Assembly (NCBI GenBank): GCA_963682175.1
Contig: OY821791.1
Span: forward strand, 23,529,826-23,593,825
DNA from: Triglochin maritima
Taxonomy: Eukaryota > Streptophyta > Magnoliopsida > Alismatales > Juncaginaceae
Direction of reading: 5' to 3'
DNA: 64,000 bases
The position numbers were made by a program, and so were the translations under genes. This document shows positions 1 through 10,999 of this stretch, piece by piece. Numbering within the stretch: the first letter of the stretch is position 1; every line of letters starts with the position of its first letter. Under the pieces are notes generated by a model, which made no database searches, was not told where the DNA came from, and saw nothing but the letters and a program-made list of their open reading frames with translations.

Positions 1-51
1 GAGGAAGTCCGGAAGTCGTATCCGGAGCTGTTTGGTAAGCGCTGGATTTAA
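1..51 (+). CDS. C-terminal end of a chromovirus pol polyprotein (partial)
   Basis: The frame from base 1 reads 16 codons and ends at TAA 49-51. It contains RKSYPELFG, the tail that follows the chromodomain in Tekay/Del-type Ty3-gypsy integrases. The same tail (RKKYPKLF) occurs in the second chromovirus of this window near 48700 on the minus strand, also just inside its 3' LTR. The rest of pol lies left of the window, so whether the full gene is intact cannot be judged. In the family this region ends the integrase, which inserts the cDNA copy into the genome. The lineage call rests on the short tail and on the polypurine tract and LTR that follow. Confidence 0.75.
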   Translation, partial: EEVRKSYPELFGKRWI

Positions 52-68
52 TTTCGTGGGCGAAATTC

Positions 69-85
69 TTTTAAGGTGGGTGGAT
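69..85 (+). promoter_or_regulatory. Polypurine tract of the left-edge chromovirus
   Basis: A purine-rich stretch (AAGGTGGGTGGAT) sits directly before TGTTA at 86. The minus-strand chromovirus has the equivalent AAGGAGGGTGGAT directly before its own TGTTA (reverse complement of 48636-48648). It primes plus-strand cDNA synthesis. Confidence 0.75.
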
Positions 86-179
86 TGTTATATGCTAACC
101 TTACTTACTGTTCTTAATTGTGCTTAGGGGAGGATTAGTGATGGATTGAGATGGACGGCTGAGTCGAGTGGGAGAAAAG

Positions 180-262
180 TATATAAAGGTTGGTTTTACT
201 CTCTCTCCCTCACTCTCTCTCGCGTTCTCTTCTCTCTCACTCACTCTCTCTCTCTCTAGACT
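180..262 (+). promoter_or_regulatory. LTR TATA box and CT-rich initiation region
   Basis: TATATAAAG at 180-188 is followed by almost pure CTCTCT sequence to about 262. TATA plus a pyrimidine-rich stretch is a common plant core promoter arrangement. Transcription would start around 210-220, which would mark the U3/R border of this LTR. Confidence 0.55.
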
Positions 263-534
263 CGTGTCTCTCTCTCGACAGTAAGTGGAGGTCGGCGTTG
301 TGTAGCGATCGGAGAGCTTGAGTGTTGTTGTGGAGTCGCCGGAGGAGCGAGGATCGTTGTTGCGTAAGGTTTCGCGAGGAGGCGCTCGCCGTTGTTTCTT
401 CCAAGGCTTCTTCAAGCCTTAAGGTATGTCAAACTTGCTTTCAAGCTCACCTAGTGTTAGTGTGGGAGTGAGAGCGATCGACGGTAGGCCGTTTCGGCTC
501 GTCGGACCTGCACAACAGCATCTGAACTATAAAC

Positions 535-1023
535 GGTCGACCGGTGTTTTGGTTCGTTCGACCGGTTATAGTGTATTTGGGGCAAAATCCCTCGTACCGG
601 TCGAACGATGCCCTTTTGGGCGGTCGACCGGTTGTGCAATTTTCGCGAGAGAAAACGTCCTGTGTAATTTCGGTCGAACGGGGCCCCCTTGCCGGTCGAC
701 CAAAAGTACTGTTGTATGTCGGTTGGGGCGTTGACCATCCAAACGGTCGATCGCCTGTTTGACTCGTTCGACCGACGTTTAAGTTAACTTAATGGCTAGT
801 TGACCGGAAGTGTGGCTTCGGTCGACCGTGAAGTGCGGACTCTGGGAGAGTTCTTCTGGTTGTTTTCGGTCGACCGATAGGGTTCGGTTGTTCGACCATT
901 TTACTGTTGGTTGCGAAAATGGATTTCTACTGGTGCTTTTCGGTCGACCGGGACCCCTTTGTCGGTCGACCGTTTGGCGGGTTTTTCGGTTGGGCCAGTC
1001 CTCTAGGTGAGGATCGGTCGACC
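535..1023. repeat. Cluster of GGTCGACC palindromes
   Basis: The exact octamer GGTCGACC occurs eight times: 535, 622, 694, 820, 868, 942, 964 and 1016. Most copies extend to CGGTCGACCG. Further one-base variants (GGTCGAAC, GGTCGATC, GTTCGACC) lie between them. A given 8-mer is expected about 0.01 times in 490 bp. The same palindrome appears in unrelated LTRs at 6005, 7318, 7484, 9605, 9721, 32724 and 32840. Confidence 0.85.
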
Positions 1024-1208
1024 GGAAGCCACGTTTTGTTTGACCGTTTTGCACTGTTTTTGTGTGTGTGTGTGTTGCTATTGATTGGCTAGAAGGCAAC
1101 GGGTCTGCCGGCTCTTTTGGAGCGACGGAGGACATGCCGGCCCTATAGCGATTAGTAGTGACACGTGGAGGGGGATTGTGATAATTGTCGTCGTGACTCC
1201 GACAGTTG

Positions 1209-1412
1209 AGGCAAAGCCGTGGCTCCGGCGAATGAGGCATGTTTACTAGTCGTCGTGGCTCCGGCAATTGATGCAAAACCGTGGCTCCGGTAACACTGAG
1301 GCAAAGCCGTGGCTCCGGCGAATGATGCAAAACCGTGGCTCCGATAACACTGAGGCAAAGCCGTGGCTCCGGCGAATGATGCAAAACCGTAGCTCCGGTA
1401 ACACTGAGGCAA
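1209..1412. repeat. 54-bp tandem repeat inside the LTR
   Basis: Units begin at 1273, 1327 and 1381 (spacing 54 bp), each with GCAAAACCGTGGCTCCGG followed by a second half-unit GCAAAGCCGTGGCTCCGG, so each unit is a doubled ~27-bp subrepeat. Degenerate copies extend left to about 1209. Because 54 is a multiple of three, open frames run through on both strands and look repetitive; I regard them as by-products of the repeat. Confidence 0.85.
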
Positions 1413-1939
1413 TGAGGGGGTTGTTTGGCCGTGTTTTGGACCGGCGGTGCCTTGTGTGCACGGGTGTTGGGGGGTTTGGGTGAGAGGACCATTGAGACCC
1501 GGGTTGTTGTTGGCTATGGCCGGGAGAGAGGTCCCGGGAACTTAGCGAGTGTTTCAGTTGCGATATTTAGTTGTTTTCCTCGCATTTTCATTACTGTCCA
1601 TATATGTGTTAGGGTTTGGCATACTGGGTTTCCTCCTGGAAACTCAGGCATTTATTGTCTGCTTTCAGGCCGAGAGCGACGTTAGGTGGGTGGTGACGGC
1701 GGAGGGAGCGCTCGAGACCTGATCCTGCTTCTCTATATATTTTGAGGTGATTGTGATTACTTGTGTATATTTTATGTGTATGATCTTTTGATGTAGTCAC
1801 ATTCTTTTGTAAACTCGTTCACATATATATATATATATATTATATGTTGGTGTACCGGTGTTTGTATTTCTTTTCGTGATGTCCTCGTTGATTGTATGAA
1901 TTAAATTTGAAATTTTCCACTGTGTTTGAGGACGTTACA

Positions 1940-4040
1940 CCAACGTCCTTCCCCTTACCGTGAAGCTGACTCTCACAATCATGTAGCGCCTTTCCACTCT
2001 TTGAGTAGCTTGGTCCCCACCAAGCAATTCCTACTGGCACGCTCATCGATTAGATTACAGCTTTAGTAGAGGATCAAGTGACAATAATAGGTGTCAGAAT
2101 GAGGTAAAGAATGAGAGAGAATTGAGCTTTCAAGAAACACTATAAAATTGTATGTAATGGATGTGAAGTAGGTAGAAACTGTAGGTAAGGTCCTATTTAT
2201 ATAGAACAAATTTGGAAGAGGTCGGGTAAGTAAAGAGAGAGATTTAAGGCAATCGGGCCAAATCAGGAAGTTATTTGAGATTCAAACACATGACCAATCG
2301 ACCAGTTTCATAAGCGGATCGACCAATTTGAAGTCTGGTGACGAGAACTATTTGACCAGTTTGGTCATTGACGGTGAAACATGTTTAAATTCTTACTAAA
2401 CTTGGTCAAATCTTGATTGATATTAATTCGATCTTAATGAGTTCCAAATTCGATGTAATTGTATCCTAATTTAGACATGATTGGATTTTTATTGGATGCA
2501 ATTGGATCTTGATTGGATGCTAAGGATCTAACTAGATTCACAAGTCTTCAAGAAAGATAACGAGGGATCTAGACTAATGTTAATTGTTCCTAAAAGCTTA
2601 CTTTACATCAATTACATATAATCCTAATCTACCATTTACATAAATGAAAACATTTACAATATCTTGAGTGGTCTCTTGCATAATATTTTGTGTGAATTAC
2701 TTAGCGCCAAATTAACAACTTGTGGGACGCCTCTCGGGAACCGAGGAAAGCCTCTAACACCGGGGCCATTATTTTGATTGATGCATCCTTGATCCTTGTC
2801 TTTTTTGTGAGAATTTGGATTTGAATTTTCAGAAAATTGAATGCCACCTTGTATAATATTTTTATCGCGATAATCCGTCCAAGTGCTTGTAAAATTAATA
2901 TATTTTGCTATTATCAGATAAGTCCCTACACAAGTTGAAATTTTGCATTAGTACAATAATTTGTTGTCATTTATCTAAATTAAAGAGTTTGTTGTTACAC
3001 GGCCGTTGGGCTCACAACGTCTAGTGATTTGGGAAGCCATCTCTGGATGCCTTCCCCGATTTCGTTGCTGACGTGTGTTGCCTGGGAGACTTCCCAAATC
3101 ACCTGTTCAGATCCTTTGTGACTTTGTCCCATCAGTTTAGATACTTTGTCCTCTGCACGGACGTTGTGGACTTGGGCTTTTCGAGCCCGACATCCACTTG
3201 GTTAACCAAGCATTAGGCCCACCAAAACCTTAAGCCCTCTTAGAATCAGGTGTTTGCCACCCCAAGTTGGACCTCCGTCAACCCACATGCCATCACTGGA
3301 AACAATCTGCCGTAAACAGTGTTATTACGTTAGGGGTTAGATATAGGTCTATCTATATCAATTTTCAAAATCCATAATCCGATACGGACGGTGATAATTT
3401 TGGATACCAAAAAATTCTTCGTCTTTGAAAAATGGATATAAACACTGTCTGAATACAAACTATTTGGGAATAGTAAATTTTGGATAGGGATCAAATATAA
3501 AAAGAATATTACTTTTCATGTTTAGGACTAGCTTTTGGAATGTTTTACCTGTTAAGATTAATGTGGTTCACATGGTAGAGAAAAAATAAACACGCAAGGT
3601 AAATTTTAAGAAAATGAAAGCATAAATTTCGTTTTTGTACGTTTATATTTCTAATCTAATAAAGTTAATCTAAATACACTAATATCAATCTTATGACTAA
3701 CTACTAGCTATAAGAAATTTAAAAAAATATGGTGGAATTATGCTTGTAACTAATATATATTGCAGTTTTTTAAGATATCCATATCCGGGGGAAAAAAGAT
3801 ATGTATATATCCACATCCAAATACACTTATTTTTTGAAATTGATGCTTAATATCTATATCACTATCAGAAAATTTACGGAAAGTCATATCCTTACCCTCC
3901 GGATATTAAATTTTGATATCCATATCCTTCAATTTTGTGTGCAAAACGAATACCGGGAAATAATTCTTATCCATTTGGTCTTATATTATCCCATCTTCCT
4001 GTTAAGATCAATGACACTCAATCTCAAACTAAATGCGGAA
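1940..4040. other. AT-rich intergenic DNA without a recognisable gene
   Basis: No domain-bearing frame was found. From about 1945 to 2046 the minus strand has a short open stretch that I do not recognise; it reads back into the adjacent LTR, so it is not a clean gene. 2280-2400 holds degenerate GACCAATCGACCAG-like motifs similar to those near 46200. A 13-bp inverted repeat lies at 3024-3102. 3340-3960 is AT-rich with scattered GATATCCATATCC-like motifs. Confidence 0.6.
3024..3102. repeat. 13-bp perfect inverted repeat with ~53-nt loop
   Basis: GTGATTTGGGAAG at 3024-3036 is the exact reverse complement of CTTCCCAAATCAC at 3090-3102. The surroundings (about 3000-3250) are less AT-rich than their neighbours. 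It could be a foldback remnant; nothing around it identifies a host element. Confidence 0.6.
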
Positions 4041-4059
4041 TTAAAATGATAAATAAGGA

Positions 4060-4277
4060 ATTAAGGAAATACAAGCAAACCACAAGCCTCCTGGTCCTAG
4101 TCCTCCTTGCAAGCCTCCATTGATTCTATCAGGTTCGCTTACGGTTCCACTATCTGATCTCGGTTTCGAGACAAGATCAACACATTCTACAACACCGAGC
4201 CTCGCGAACAACATCACATCGCCCGTGTTTCCTCTCACAACCCGAGAGGGAGCTTCCTCGAAACTTTACAACTTGGT
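4060..4277 (-). repeat. Truncated LTR-like fragment
   Basis: This stretch repeats, in diverged form, part of the adjacent unit at about 4374-4600: shared landmarks are GCAAACCACAA, a GGTC(C)TAGTCCTC motif and CAACCCGAGAGGGA near the end. It looks like the end of a second copy of the same LTR family in the same orientation. Borders are approximate. Confidence 0.5.
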
Positions 4278-5694
4278 GATGTAGGATCGGTTCTGGCTTA
4301 ATTAATCTAATAAATTCCCTAATATCTACTTAAAATAAGCGGAAACAACAATTAAAACAAGTAGAGAAAGACAATGCAAACCACAAAAACACAGCGATTT
4401 ATAGAGGTTCGGCACCCACAACTCAGGTCATAGTCCTCTCTTACAAGCTTCATTCGATCTCACGAGCTCTGCCTACGTCTTCACTAATCCTCTCCCAGTT
4501 CCGGGCCGGGAAATAACGCATTTACAAAGCAAGCTCGCGAACACCCTTGCCGAGCTTGATGTCTTCATTTAACAACCCGAGAGGGATGATCACCGTTATG
4601 GGCCAAGATCAAGTCTTACAACATTGACAGCAAAAGGAAAGAAAAGTAACAAGCACTCTAACTTTGAACACACTTGAGTAGAATAAAGAATTTGGTCAAG
4701 TGGAGAACTTTAAGCTTGGAGTGTGTAGGATTTAGGGATTCTTGAGTTGGACAGCTTCTCTCTAATGTATGGAGCAAATGGAAGTGTGAGGGTTGTGTAA
4801 ATAATGTGTGGGAACCTCTATTTATAACCTCCTAGAAAGATATATCTGTTGGGATTGATCTGGTAAAGATTTGTGTAAGATACACAAAATAAAAAACTAA
4901 AGTTCAGCAAATCAGGACACCAATGGTTGACCGGTACGGGCAAGGTTGTCGATTGTTTTCTTATAAATAAGATAACATTCGAACTGAAGTACAAAGCGGT
5001 CGAATACTAAGGCTACAATTCAAGTGAACGGTCGGTCGAACTAAAACTAGGGGAGGCCGACCGTTATGAGGGTTTTGGCAAGGGTAAAGTGTTAACGGTT
5101 GAGTGCAAAAGGAATTTCATCCAATCGAAAATAATAGGGACTTTGGGCGCACAAGTTTGTCTACATCCGGTCAACCGTTGTCTTGGCAACGTTTGACCGG
5201 TGGCCAGAAACAAAATAGGAGTTAGGTGAATATATACGAATACGACTGTTGGAGAATACGACAAGTATAACAACCATCCTAAAAATACGGGTAGCACGAT
5301 AGATCGGTGGAACTAGGTAAAATCACTTTTGGTGTACAAATTAACTAGTAAAAACGGTCGAACGGAAAACTCATTTTGGTTGACTGTTCTACATAGATAC
5401 GTTGAGGTTTAGTTTGTGTGATTTTCCGACTTAGGTTTCGGTGATCTATTTAAGTTGAAATAATGTAAAAGTTGGTGTGGGACTTCTACAAGGAACCTAG
5501 TGTCTTCAATTAACTTGAGTACATGTCTTGACTTCATTCCATTATTCCTTGAGTCTTGGTCACCTGTAAATGTTAGCACAATACAAGATATATTCCATGC
5601 ATAATGTGTGCTACACTAAATTCGATTGTGATTAAGATTAGGTTAGTTAAATCATCAAAATATAGATTAAGATTTATACACATAAACACCAACA
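4278..5694 (-). mobile_element. LTR-like unit 1 (solo, degenerate)
   Basis: Read on the minus strand, this begins near TGTTGG (reverse complement of CCAACA ending at 5694), has a TATA-like CTATTTATA near 4818 and runs down to about 4278. Units 2 and 3 share its order of landmarks: a near-start AT-rich block with CCATGCAT motifs, a CGGTCGA-rich middle and a TATA box. No internal coding region is attached, so it is best called a solo or tandem LTR of an unidentified element. The right border is clearer than the left. Confidence 0.45.
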
Positions 5695-6836
5695 AATGAT
5701 TCTTTGATATGGAAGTTGAATCACAATCTAACACTTTATACTTGAGCACACTTAGATATTGATTTGGAATTGATTTGCAAGTGGAGAAGTTTGGCTTTGA
5801 GTGTAGAAGAATGACAACTTGAAGATGTAAGGAGTTTGGCACTAAAGTATGGATCAATAGGGAGTGTTCAAGAACTCTAAAACAAATATATGAGACCCTA
5901 TTTATAAGTTTTCAAGCTCTACTACCCATTTGGGAGTTGGTGAGATTTGGACCAATGAGAAGCAAGAGTGTGCTTTAAGCTCGGGCAGATTTCTAAGCAT
6001 GATCGGTCGACCGTTTAAGGAATGGTTGTCCGAAACAAGATAGTTGCCTCGGTCAGATTGAATCATTCGGTTGACTGAATAGGATTCGGATCACTGTTCA
6101 CCAACTTCCAATAATTTTTTATAATTTCAACCAATTTAGGTTTGGCTCACAAAATTACGTTCGGTTCACTGTTCCAAGGTGGACAGTAAGAAGAAGTCGG
6201 GCTTTGATTACACACGTTCAGTAGACCGTTTGCCATTCGGATGTCCAAAGTTAACGTGGGTATTGCACTGACAGTTATGGCTCAAATATTTGATGAATAC
6301 AACGATCATGTGCCACGTGTAAATAGCTACGCCAAAGGCCAAGAAGGAATCGGTCGATCGAAAGGAGTTTGGTCTTCTATAATTGGACAAGTCAATTAGG
6401 CTCTAAGGCTTGATTCAAATGCAACCGTTGGAGCAAAATCCAAAACTGGTCCAAGGTATTTCGATCGTCCACTGGACAATTCTATAGAGCATCCTATCAT
6501 CTACTGATGGGTAGGTTTTGGTTATTTGATAAGTGTTCAGTTGACGGAACTTGGTCGGGACAGAATCCTAGTGCTCAAGTTTACATTAAACCTTATGAAC
6601 TCAATACATATAAAATTACAAGTCTTGGTCCAAAGCTTTGATTACAAGTCTTCATTCTTGAGTCTTTGTCCCAATTCTCATTCTCTTCATGAATCTTGAT
6701 CGACCTATTAAGATGATTGCAAGTATGCATGCAATGCATGTAATCGTGTTTGCTCACTTTGATTGGTTAGGTTGATTGTTAAGATTAGTTTGATTAATCA
6801 TCAAAATTAACATGGATTAAGGCCTAAAAGACAACA
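5695..6836 (-). mobile_element. LTR-like unit 2 (truncated)
   Basis: On the minus strand this starts TGTTGTCTTTTAGGCC at 6836 and has a TATA-like CTATTTATA near 5896. It matches unit 1 over the start region (CCATGCATAATGTG in one, CATGCAATGCATG in the other) and over the block before the TATA box. It lacks the U5-like end that unit 1 has at 4278-4620. A GGTCGACC palindrome is at 6005. It is about 30 bp from unit 3, which points the opposite way. Confidence 0.5.
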
Positions 6837-6866
6837 ATTCCTTCAAAACAATCCTTAACAACGTCA

Positions 6867-8330
6867 TGTTGTCTTTTAAGCCTTAATCAAGTTTATTTTG
6901 ATGATTTAATCAACATAATCTTAATCACAATCAAATTGTGTCAAACACATTCCATGCATTGCACCCATAGTTGTTTTATGCATACTTTTATCCTAATAGG
7001 TAGGTGATCAAGACCTAAGAAGGAAGGATTGAAGTCAAGACATGTAATCAAGTTTCTTGAAGACATGTAATTTATCTTTATTTAAGTCTTTAGGAACCTT
7101 TGTAAACTTGAGCATACAGGTTGGGATATCCATCCACATTCACTATAGGTTTCACCTAGAAGACACACAAAATCTCATATTTTTTGGACTTCAATAGATC
7201 ACCCAACCCTAAGTCGGAAAACCATCCAAACTCAACTTTAGCCTGTCTATGAAAAACGATTGACTGAAACTTACCTTCCATCCAACCTTTTGCAAACTAT
7301 AACTTCCCGGTTGAATGGTCGACCGTTTTGACGATAATTTGTCTGACAGTTCCTTGATTTTCAAATTTCCTATGAAGTCATTTTCTTGTCATTTTTCCCT
7401 AACAACTATCTTGAAGAACACACCTTTACCCAATTTGAACTACAAGTTATAGGCCGAGCAAACCATTTTTAGAGGTCGACCGAATCAGATCCAAAACTGA
7501 ATAGTAACGTTTCTTGAAATTGTCTGACCGTTTTTCCCTAGTAGTTGTCTGAATATCTAGTATCCAATACACAAACTCACAATTTACATTGTATTGGTTT
7601 GACCGATTTGCATATTCGTCTGATTGTTAACTTACAACTTAAGTGAATGGTCGAATAGAATTGACCAACCGTTTGGCACCCGACTGACATAACATTTTTG
7701 CCTCTATTGTCATTTGTTTCTTTATCTCTTTTGTCTTTAGCTCCAACGATATGGATCTTAGGGATTATATATATGCATTCAAACCTTAGCTTTTGACATC
7801 TCTTACATTTCCTATTGTCTTATTGATCAAAGAGAAATCTCTCCCACTCCAAAAATCAAATCCTACACACTCAAGCTTAAACTTCCCACTTGTGCTCCGA
7901 AAGCCTATCCTACTCAAGTGTGCTGAAACACCACCTCCATTTTTTGAGAGATGCATTTCTTCGGATGAAGCCACTCTCTAGGGTTGGAAAAGGAAGAATC
8001 AAGTTTGGCGAGGTTGTACACGAGCTTGGATTGTAGAATGCTTAATCTCGGCCCAGAACGGAGATCTGATTAGTGAAGTCATGAGTGGGGCTCATGGTGA
8101 TCGAACGGGACTTGCAAGAGAGGTTTAAGACCAGGTTGCGGAGTCAGACCTGTATAAAAATTTGTTTGTCTCTACTTTGTTTTTGTTTTCCGCTGCATAG
8201 TTTATAATTAGTAGAGCTATTAAGTTTGGATTAGGGGACATCAATCCAACACGTCCCTTGCCTCCCTTTTGCATGGAATAATTAAGATTTGGGCACAAAT
8301 ACTTTCTACCCACCATCTCCACATTAGTAA
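6867..8330 (+). mobile_element. LTR-like unit 3, inverted relative to units 1 and 2
   Basis: Starts TGTTGTCTTTTAAGCC at 6867, the mirror of the unit 2 start. The two arms make an inverted repeat of at least ~130 bp centred near 6851 and remain alignable further out (CTATTAAGATGATTGC on the left against CCTAATAGGTAGGTGATC on the right). GGTCGACC palindromes are at 7318 and 7484. The right end is set only roughly, after a CCGCTGCATAG...TTAG stretch resembling the end of unit 1. A partial same-orientation copy is at 45265-45860. Frames inside show no known domain. Confidence 0.5.
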
Positions 8331-8442
8331 CAGATTAGTAGCATACCATGTATATTAACCATTTTATCATCTAGTTTGTCATATATTAGTGTTACTCTAG
8401 TCTTGTCTTTCTTGTTGTCATTTCAGAAATAACTTGTAAATG

Positions 8443-8447
8443 AGGTG
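8443..8447. repeat. Target-site duplication of element 2 (left copy)
   Basis: AGGTG lies directly before the element 2 LTR start and recurs at 42096-42100 directly after its end. The 5-bp length is normal for LTR retrotransposons and proves that 8448-42095 entered as one element and was interrupted later. Confidence 0.95.
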
Positions 8448-8785
8448 TGATTGACATCATTTCATGCTTATATTTGTATCTTATATCCATTATCTTTCAC
8501 CTAAACAATGCTACGTGGTGCTATGTTTGAATTTCAGAAATAAATAGGTTTGAAGAGATGAAGCATAAAAGGACCCAAAAGCAAGGAAAAAGGACTGAAT
8601 TGTGAGACCTGGGGACTAAGATGCAAGGGAGAAGGACCTGAACGTAAGACCAAAGAACCAAAGAGAAAAATAGAAAACTCCACACCATCTTGGGCAGTAT
8701 TTTGGCAATTAGATTCGGGTCGGAGCTCCAACAAGCGTAGTAGATGCATCCAAGGATAACAAATATATCAAGGAAAGCCCAAAAC
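8448..8785 (+). mobile_element. 5' LTR of element 2, first part
   Basis: Begins TGATTGACATCATTTCATGC, the start shared by the Athila-type LTRs at 12661, 19377 and 40715 and, slightly changed, at 50482 and (minus) 59386. It stops at ...GCCCAAAAC where the copia starts. The intact 3' LTR reads GCCCAAAACAAAACTTAGCC across the same point, so the break and the AAAAC duplication are unambiguous. The rest resumes at 34033. Confidence 0.93.
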
Positions 8786-10915
8786 TGTAGGATTTCTAGT
8801 TTAATTGCACATATATATTTTCGAAATTTTTATGCACATTAAGGATCAATTACAATTTTCTATGATTTGTTTCATGCATGCATCAGTTTGTTTCAATAAC
8901 TAGTTTCAAAACTTTATTAAAACAAACATGGCTCCGAATTTCATACCTAGAAGTTCTCTAAAACTTCTTGATGATCCGGAGACTTTGAGGATGACGATCG
9001 TCGCTTCCCGTTGCGCCAGATACCTCCGAGTGTTCACCAAACCCTAAACAAGGTCAGAGAGAAAGGAGCTAGCCAATCAATCTCCAAACTAGCTTAGAAT
9101 CTAGCTACAAACCCCTTCCTTAGTCTCTGAGATTTCTCCTTCCAGAGACTTAGAAACTTAAGAGGATTTTCGTGGCTTTTGTGGTGAATTAGGAGAGAAA
9201 AAAATTAGAAAAACATCTTACTTAAATAAGGAGAATAAGGACCTATTTATAGGCTCCAATCTTACTCTCAATCATGGCTATTCTTAAGCCATGTTTTCTT
9301 GACATTTTCTCTCACAAACTAATTCCATAATGTATTACATGCATCCACAAAACGTTTGACCAAGTTTGGAGCTAATCCAACCATTGATCAAATTAATCTC
9401 TTAATTATCAAAGGCAGAAAATCAATCGGTCTTCGGTTTACCGAGACATACTCGGTTAACCGAATATGTCACGTTCGTCTTACAGTGTATTAGACGGATG
9501 ACCGATTCTTAAGGAAAAAAATTCTCCTTAACCGATCGGACGAACCTGCGTCTAAAACCGAATGTCATTCGGTTAACCGAAAATATCGGAACTGGACATT
9601 GTTCGGTCGACCGTTCCTGGTTCGGTATATCGAACCAGAGTTCCAGGCACTGTGGTCAAGTTCGGTCAATCAACTCTGACCATCCGTTCCACGTTCGGTG
9701 GACCGATCCATAGAACCTTCGGTCGACCGAACCATAAACGGATTACCAAAGTGTTACCCGATTTTGCCTTTTCAAATTTTGGATTTATTTCCAACAAAAA
9801 TATCAGCTTTAGGGGGTTTTAGCAAATTCACAACTTATGCAATATATTATGCTATGCAACAATAAATTATTGAACCCCATAATATATGCATCTCATTTAA
9901 ATTTATCATGATTCTAATTATGTTATATACAACATAATTGATTTTACTTGTTCACCACATGTGTCATATTTTCTATAAGAAACCTGACACATCATATGAA
10001 CAAAAAATCAAGCTTCTTGTTTCCCGGTTTTTGCGGTGTGACCTATGGGAGGATCTAGACTAAGTTGGCAGTGATATTAGGAGCTTAATATCACATGCTA
10101 TAAGTGGTATCTAGCTACACATTATAGCTCCCAATTAGTCAGATGTCTTAATTCCACTCGAACCAAAACCCGATCCATTTAGTGATGTAGTGCACAACTT
10201 GTATCCATCCCTTGCCTCATGATATTAAGAATACACACAAAGTAGTATTGTGTCATCTTTGTATTAGTATTCATTTCTTGATCTCTTTAAGCTAGTTATA
10301 AATATATGACTTAACTCAAATCACATTGTGCACATTATAACTTTGCTTTATCAAGGGGCCCACTAATATCATCACTCAATTAAGAGGGGCAATGATAATC
10401 TTTTGACTAACTATCTTCTCCAACAAAAGTCATACTTAACCAACCAATCCCTTTACACTACACTTATCGATAGCTCAAGACACTAGTCTAATCAAGCATT
10501 TCTTAAGTGATCGGATATAAGTCTCATATCAAAGGACCAAGGACACAGTAAAACATTAATGACACAGAAAACACAATTCTATAATATTTTACTTATTAGG
10601 TCCATTCGGTATACAAAAGTAATATTTTCCTCTTTTGCGTACCCGTGTTGTCACTCATTTGTAGAGCTACAATGATCTATGACCAACACGACAATCTTAA
10701 CTCGGTAATTAATGTCCCATGTTGATTACCATGATTGCGAATATCTTTTGTTTTATGTAAACCATTATCTTTTAGAGCTCTACGGTTAAGGACCAAGCGC
10801 CTCTTCCTTAACACTTCTAAAAGACGAATAACATAAACAAGGAACAAAATGATTTCTCATTCAATTCATAATAATTGACATTTAAAAGTAAAACTTTTAG
10901 AACACATTCCTTTCA
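8786..10915 (-). mobile_element. 3' LTR of the copia element
   Basis: Plus-strand borders are TGTAGGATTTC at 8786 and ...CCTTTCA at 10915, i.e. TGAAAGG...CCTACA on the minus strand. Length 2130 bp. The polypurine tract abuts its start. A minus-strand TATA box (TATAAATAG) covers 9243-9251. GGTCGACC palindromes are at 9605 and 9721 among TTCGGT- and CCGAAC-type repeats (about 9420-9760). It matches the split 5' LTR along its whole length. Confidence 0.93.
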
Positions 10916-10929
10916 ATCTCCCACTTGTT
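10916..10929 (-). promoter_or_regulatory. Polypurine tract of the copia element
   Basis: Minus strand AACAAGTGGGAGAT directly precedes the LTR start TGAAAGG. It is the plus-strand primer site for reverse transcription. Confidence 0.85.
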
Positions 10930-10999
10930 ATCAAAGTTTTCTCTCACATACATTCTCAATGTATAAAACAATAATAACTAGGGTAAACCCCATTACATA

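Larger units (their letters stand above)
86..1939 (+). mobile_element. 3' LTR of a Tekay/Del-like chromovirus
   Basis: The LTR starts with TGTTA right after the polypurine tract and ends GTTACA at 1939; the minus-strand chromovirus LTR likewise begins TGTTA and ends GTTACA. Length is 1854 bp. Inside are a TATA box near 180, a long CT-rich tract, a cluster of CGGTCGACCG palindromes, a 54-bp tandem repeat and an (AT)n run near 1822-1847. The 5 bp after the end (CCAAC) would be the right target duplication, but the left partner is outside the window. Reading frames within the LTR have no recognisable domain and are treated as chance. Confidence 0.8.

Noticed and set aside
1273..1412. Regularly spaced repeats that could suggest a CRISPR array
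   Set aside because: The units are directly joined without unique spacers and lie in a plant LTR.
779..1492. Minus-strand open frame of 237 codons with internal repeats
   Set aside because: It is the translation of the 54-bp tandem repeat and the CGGTCGACCG cluster in an LTR.
1840..2046. Minus-strand frame containing AWWGPSYSKSGKAL
   Set aside because: It looks protein-like, but it crosses the LTR border at 1939 and I do not recognise a family; not enough to call a gene.
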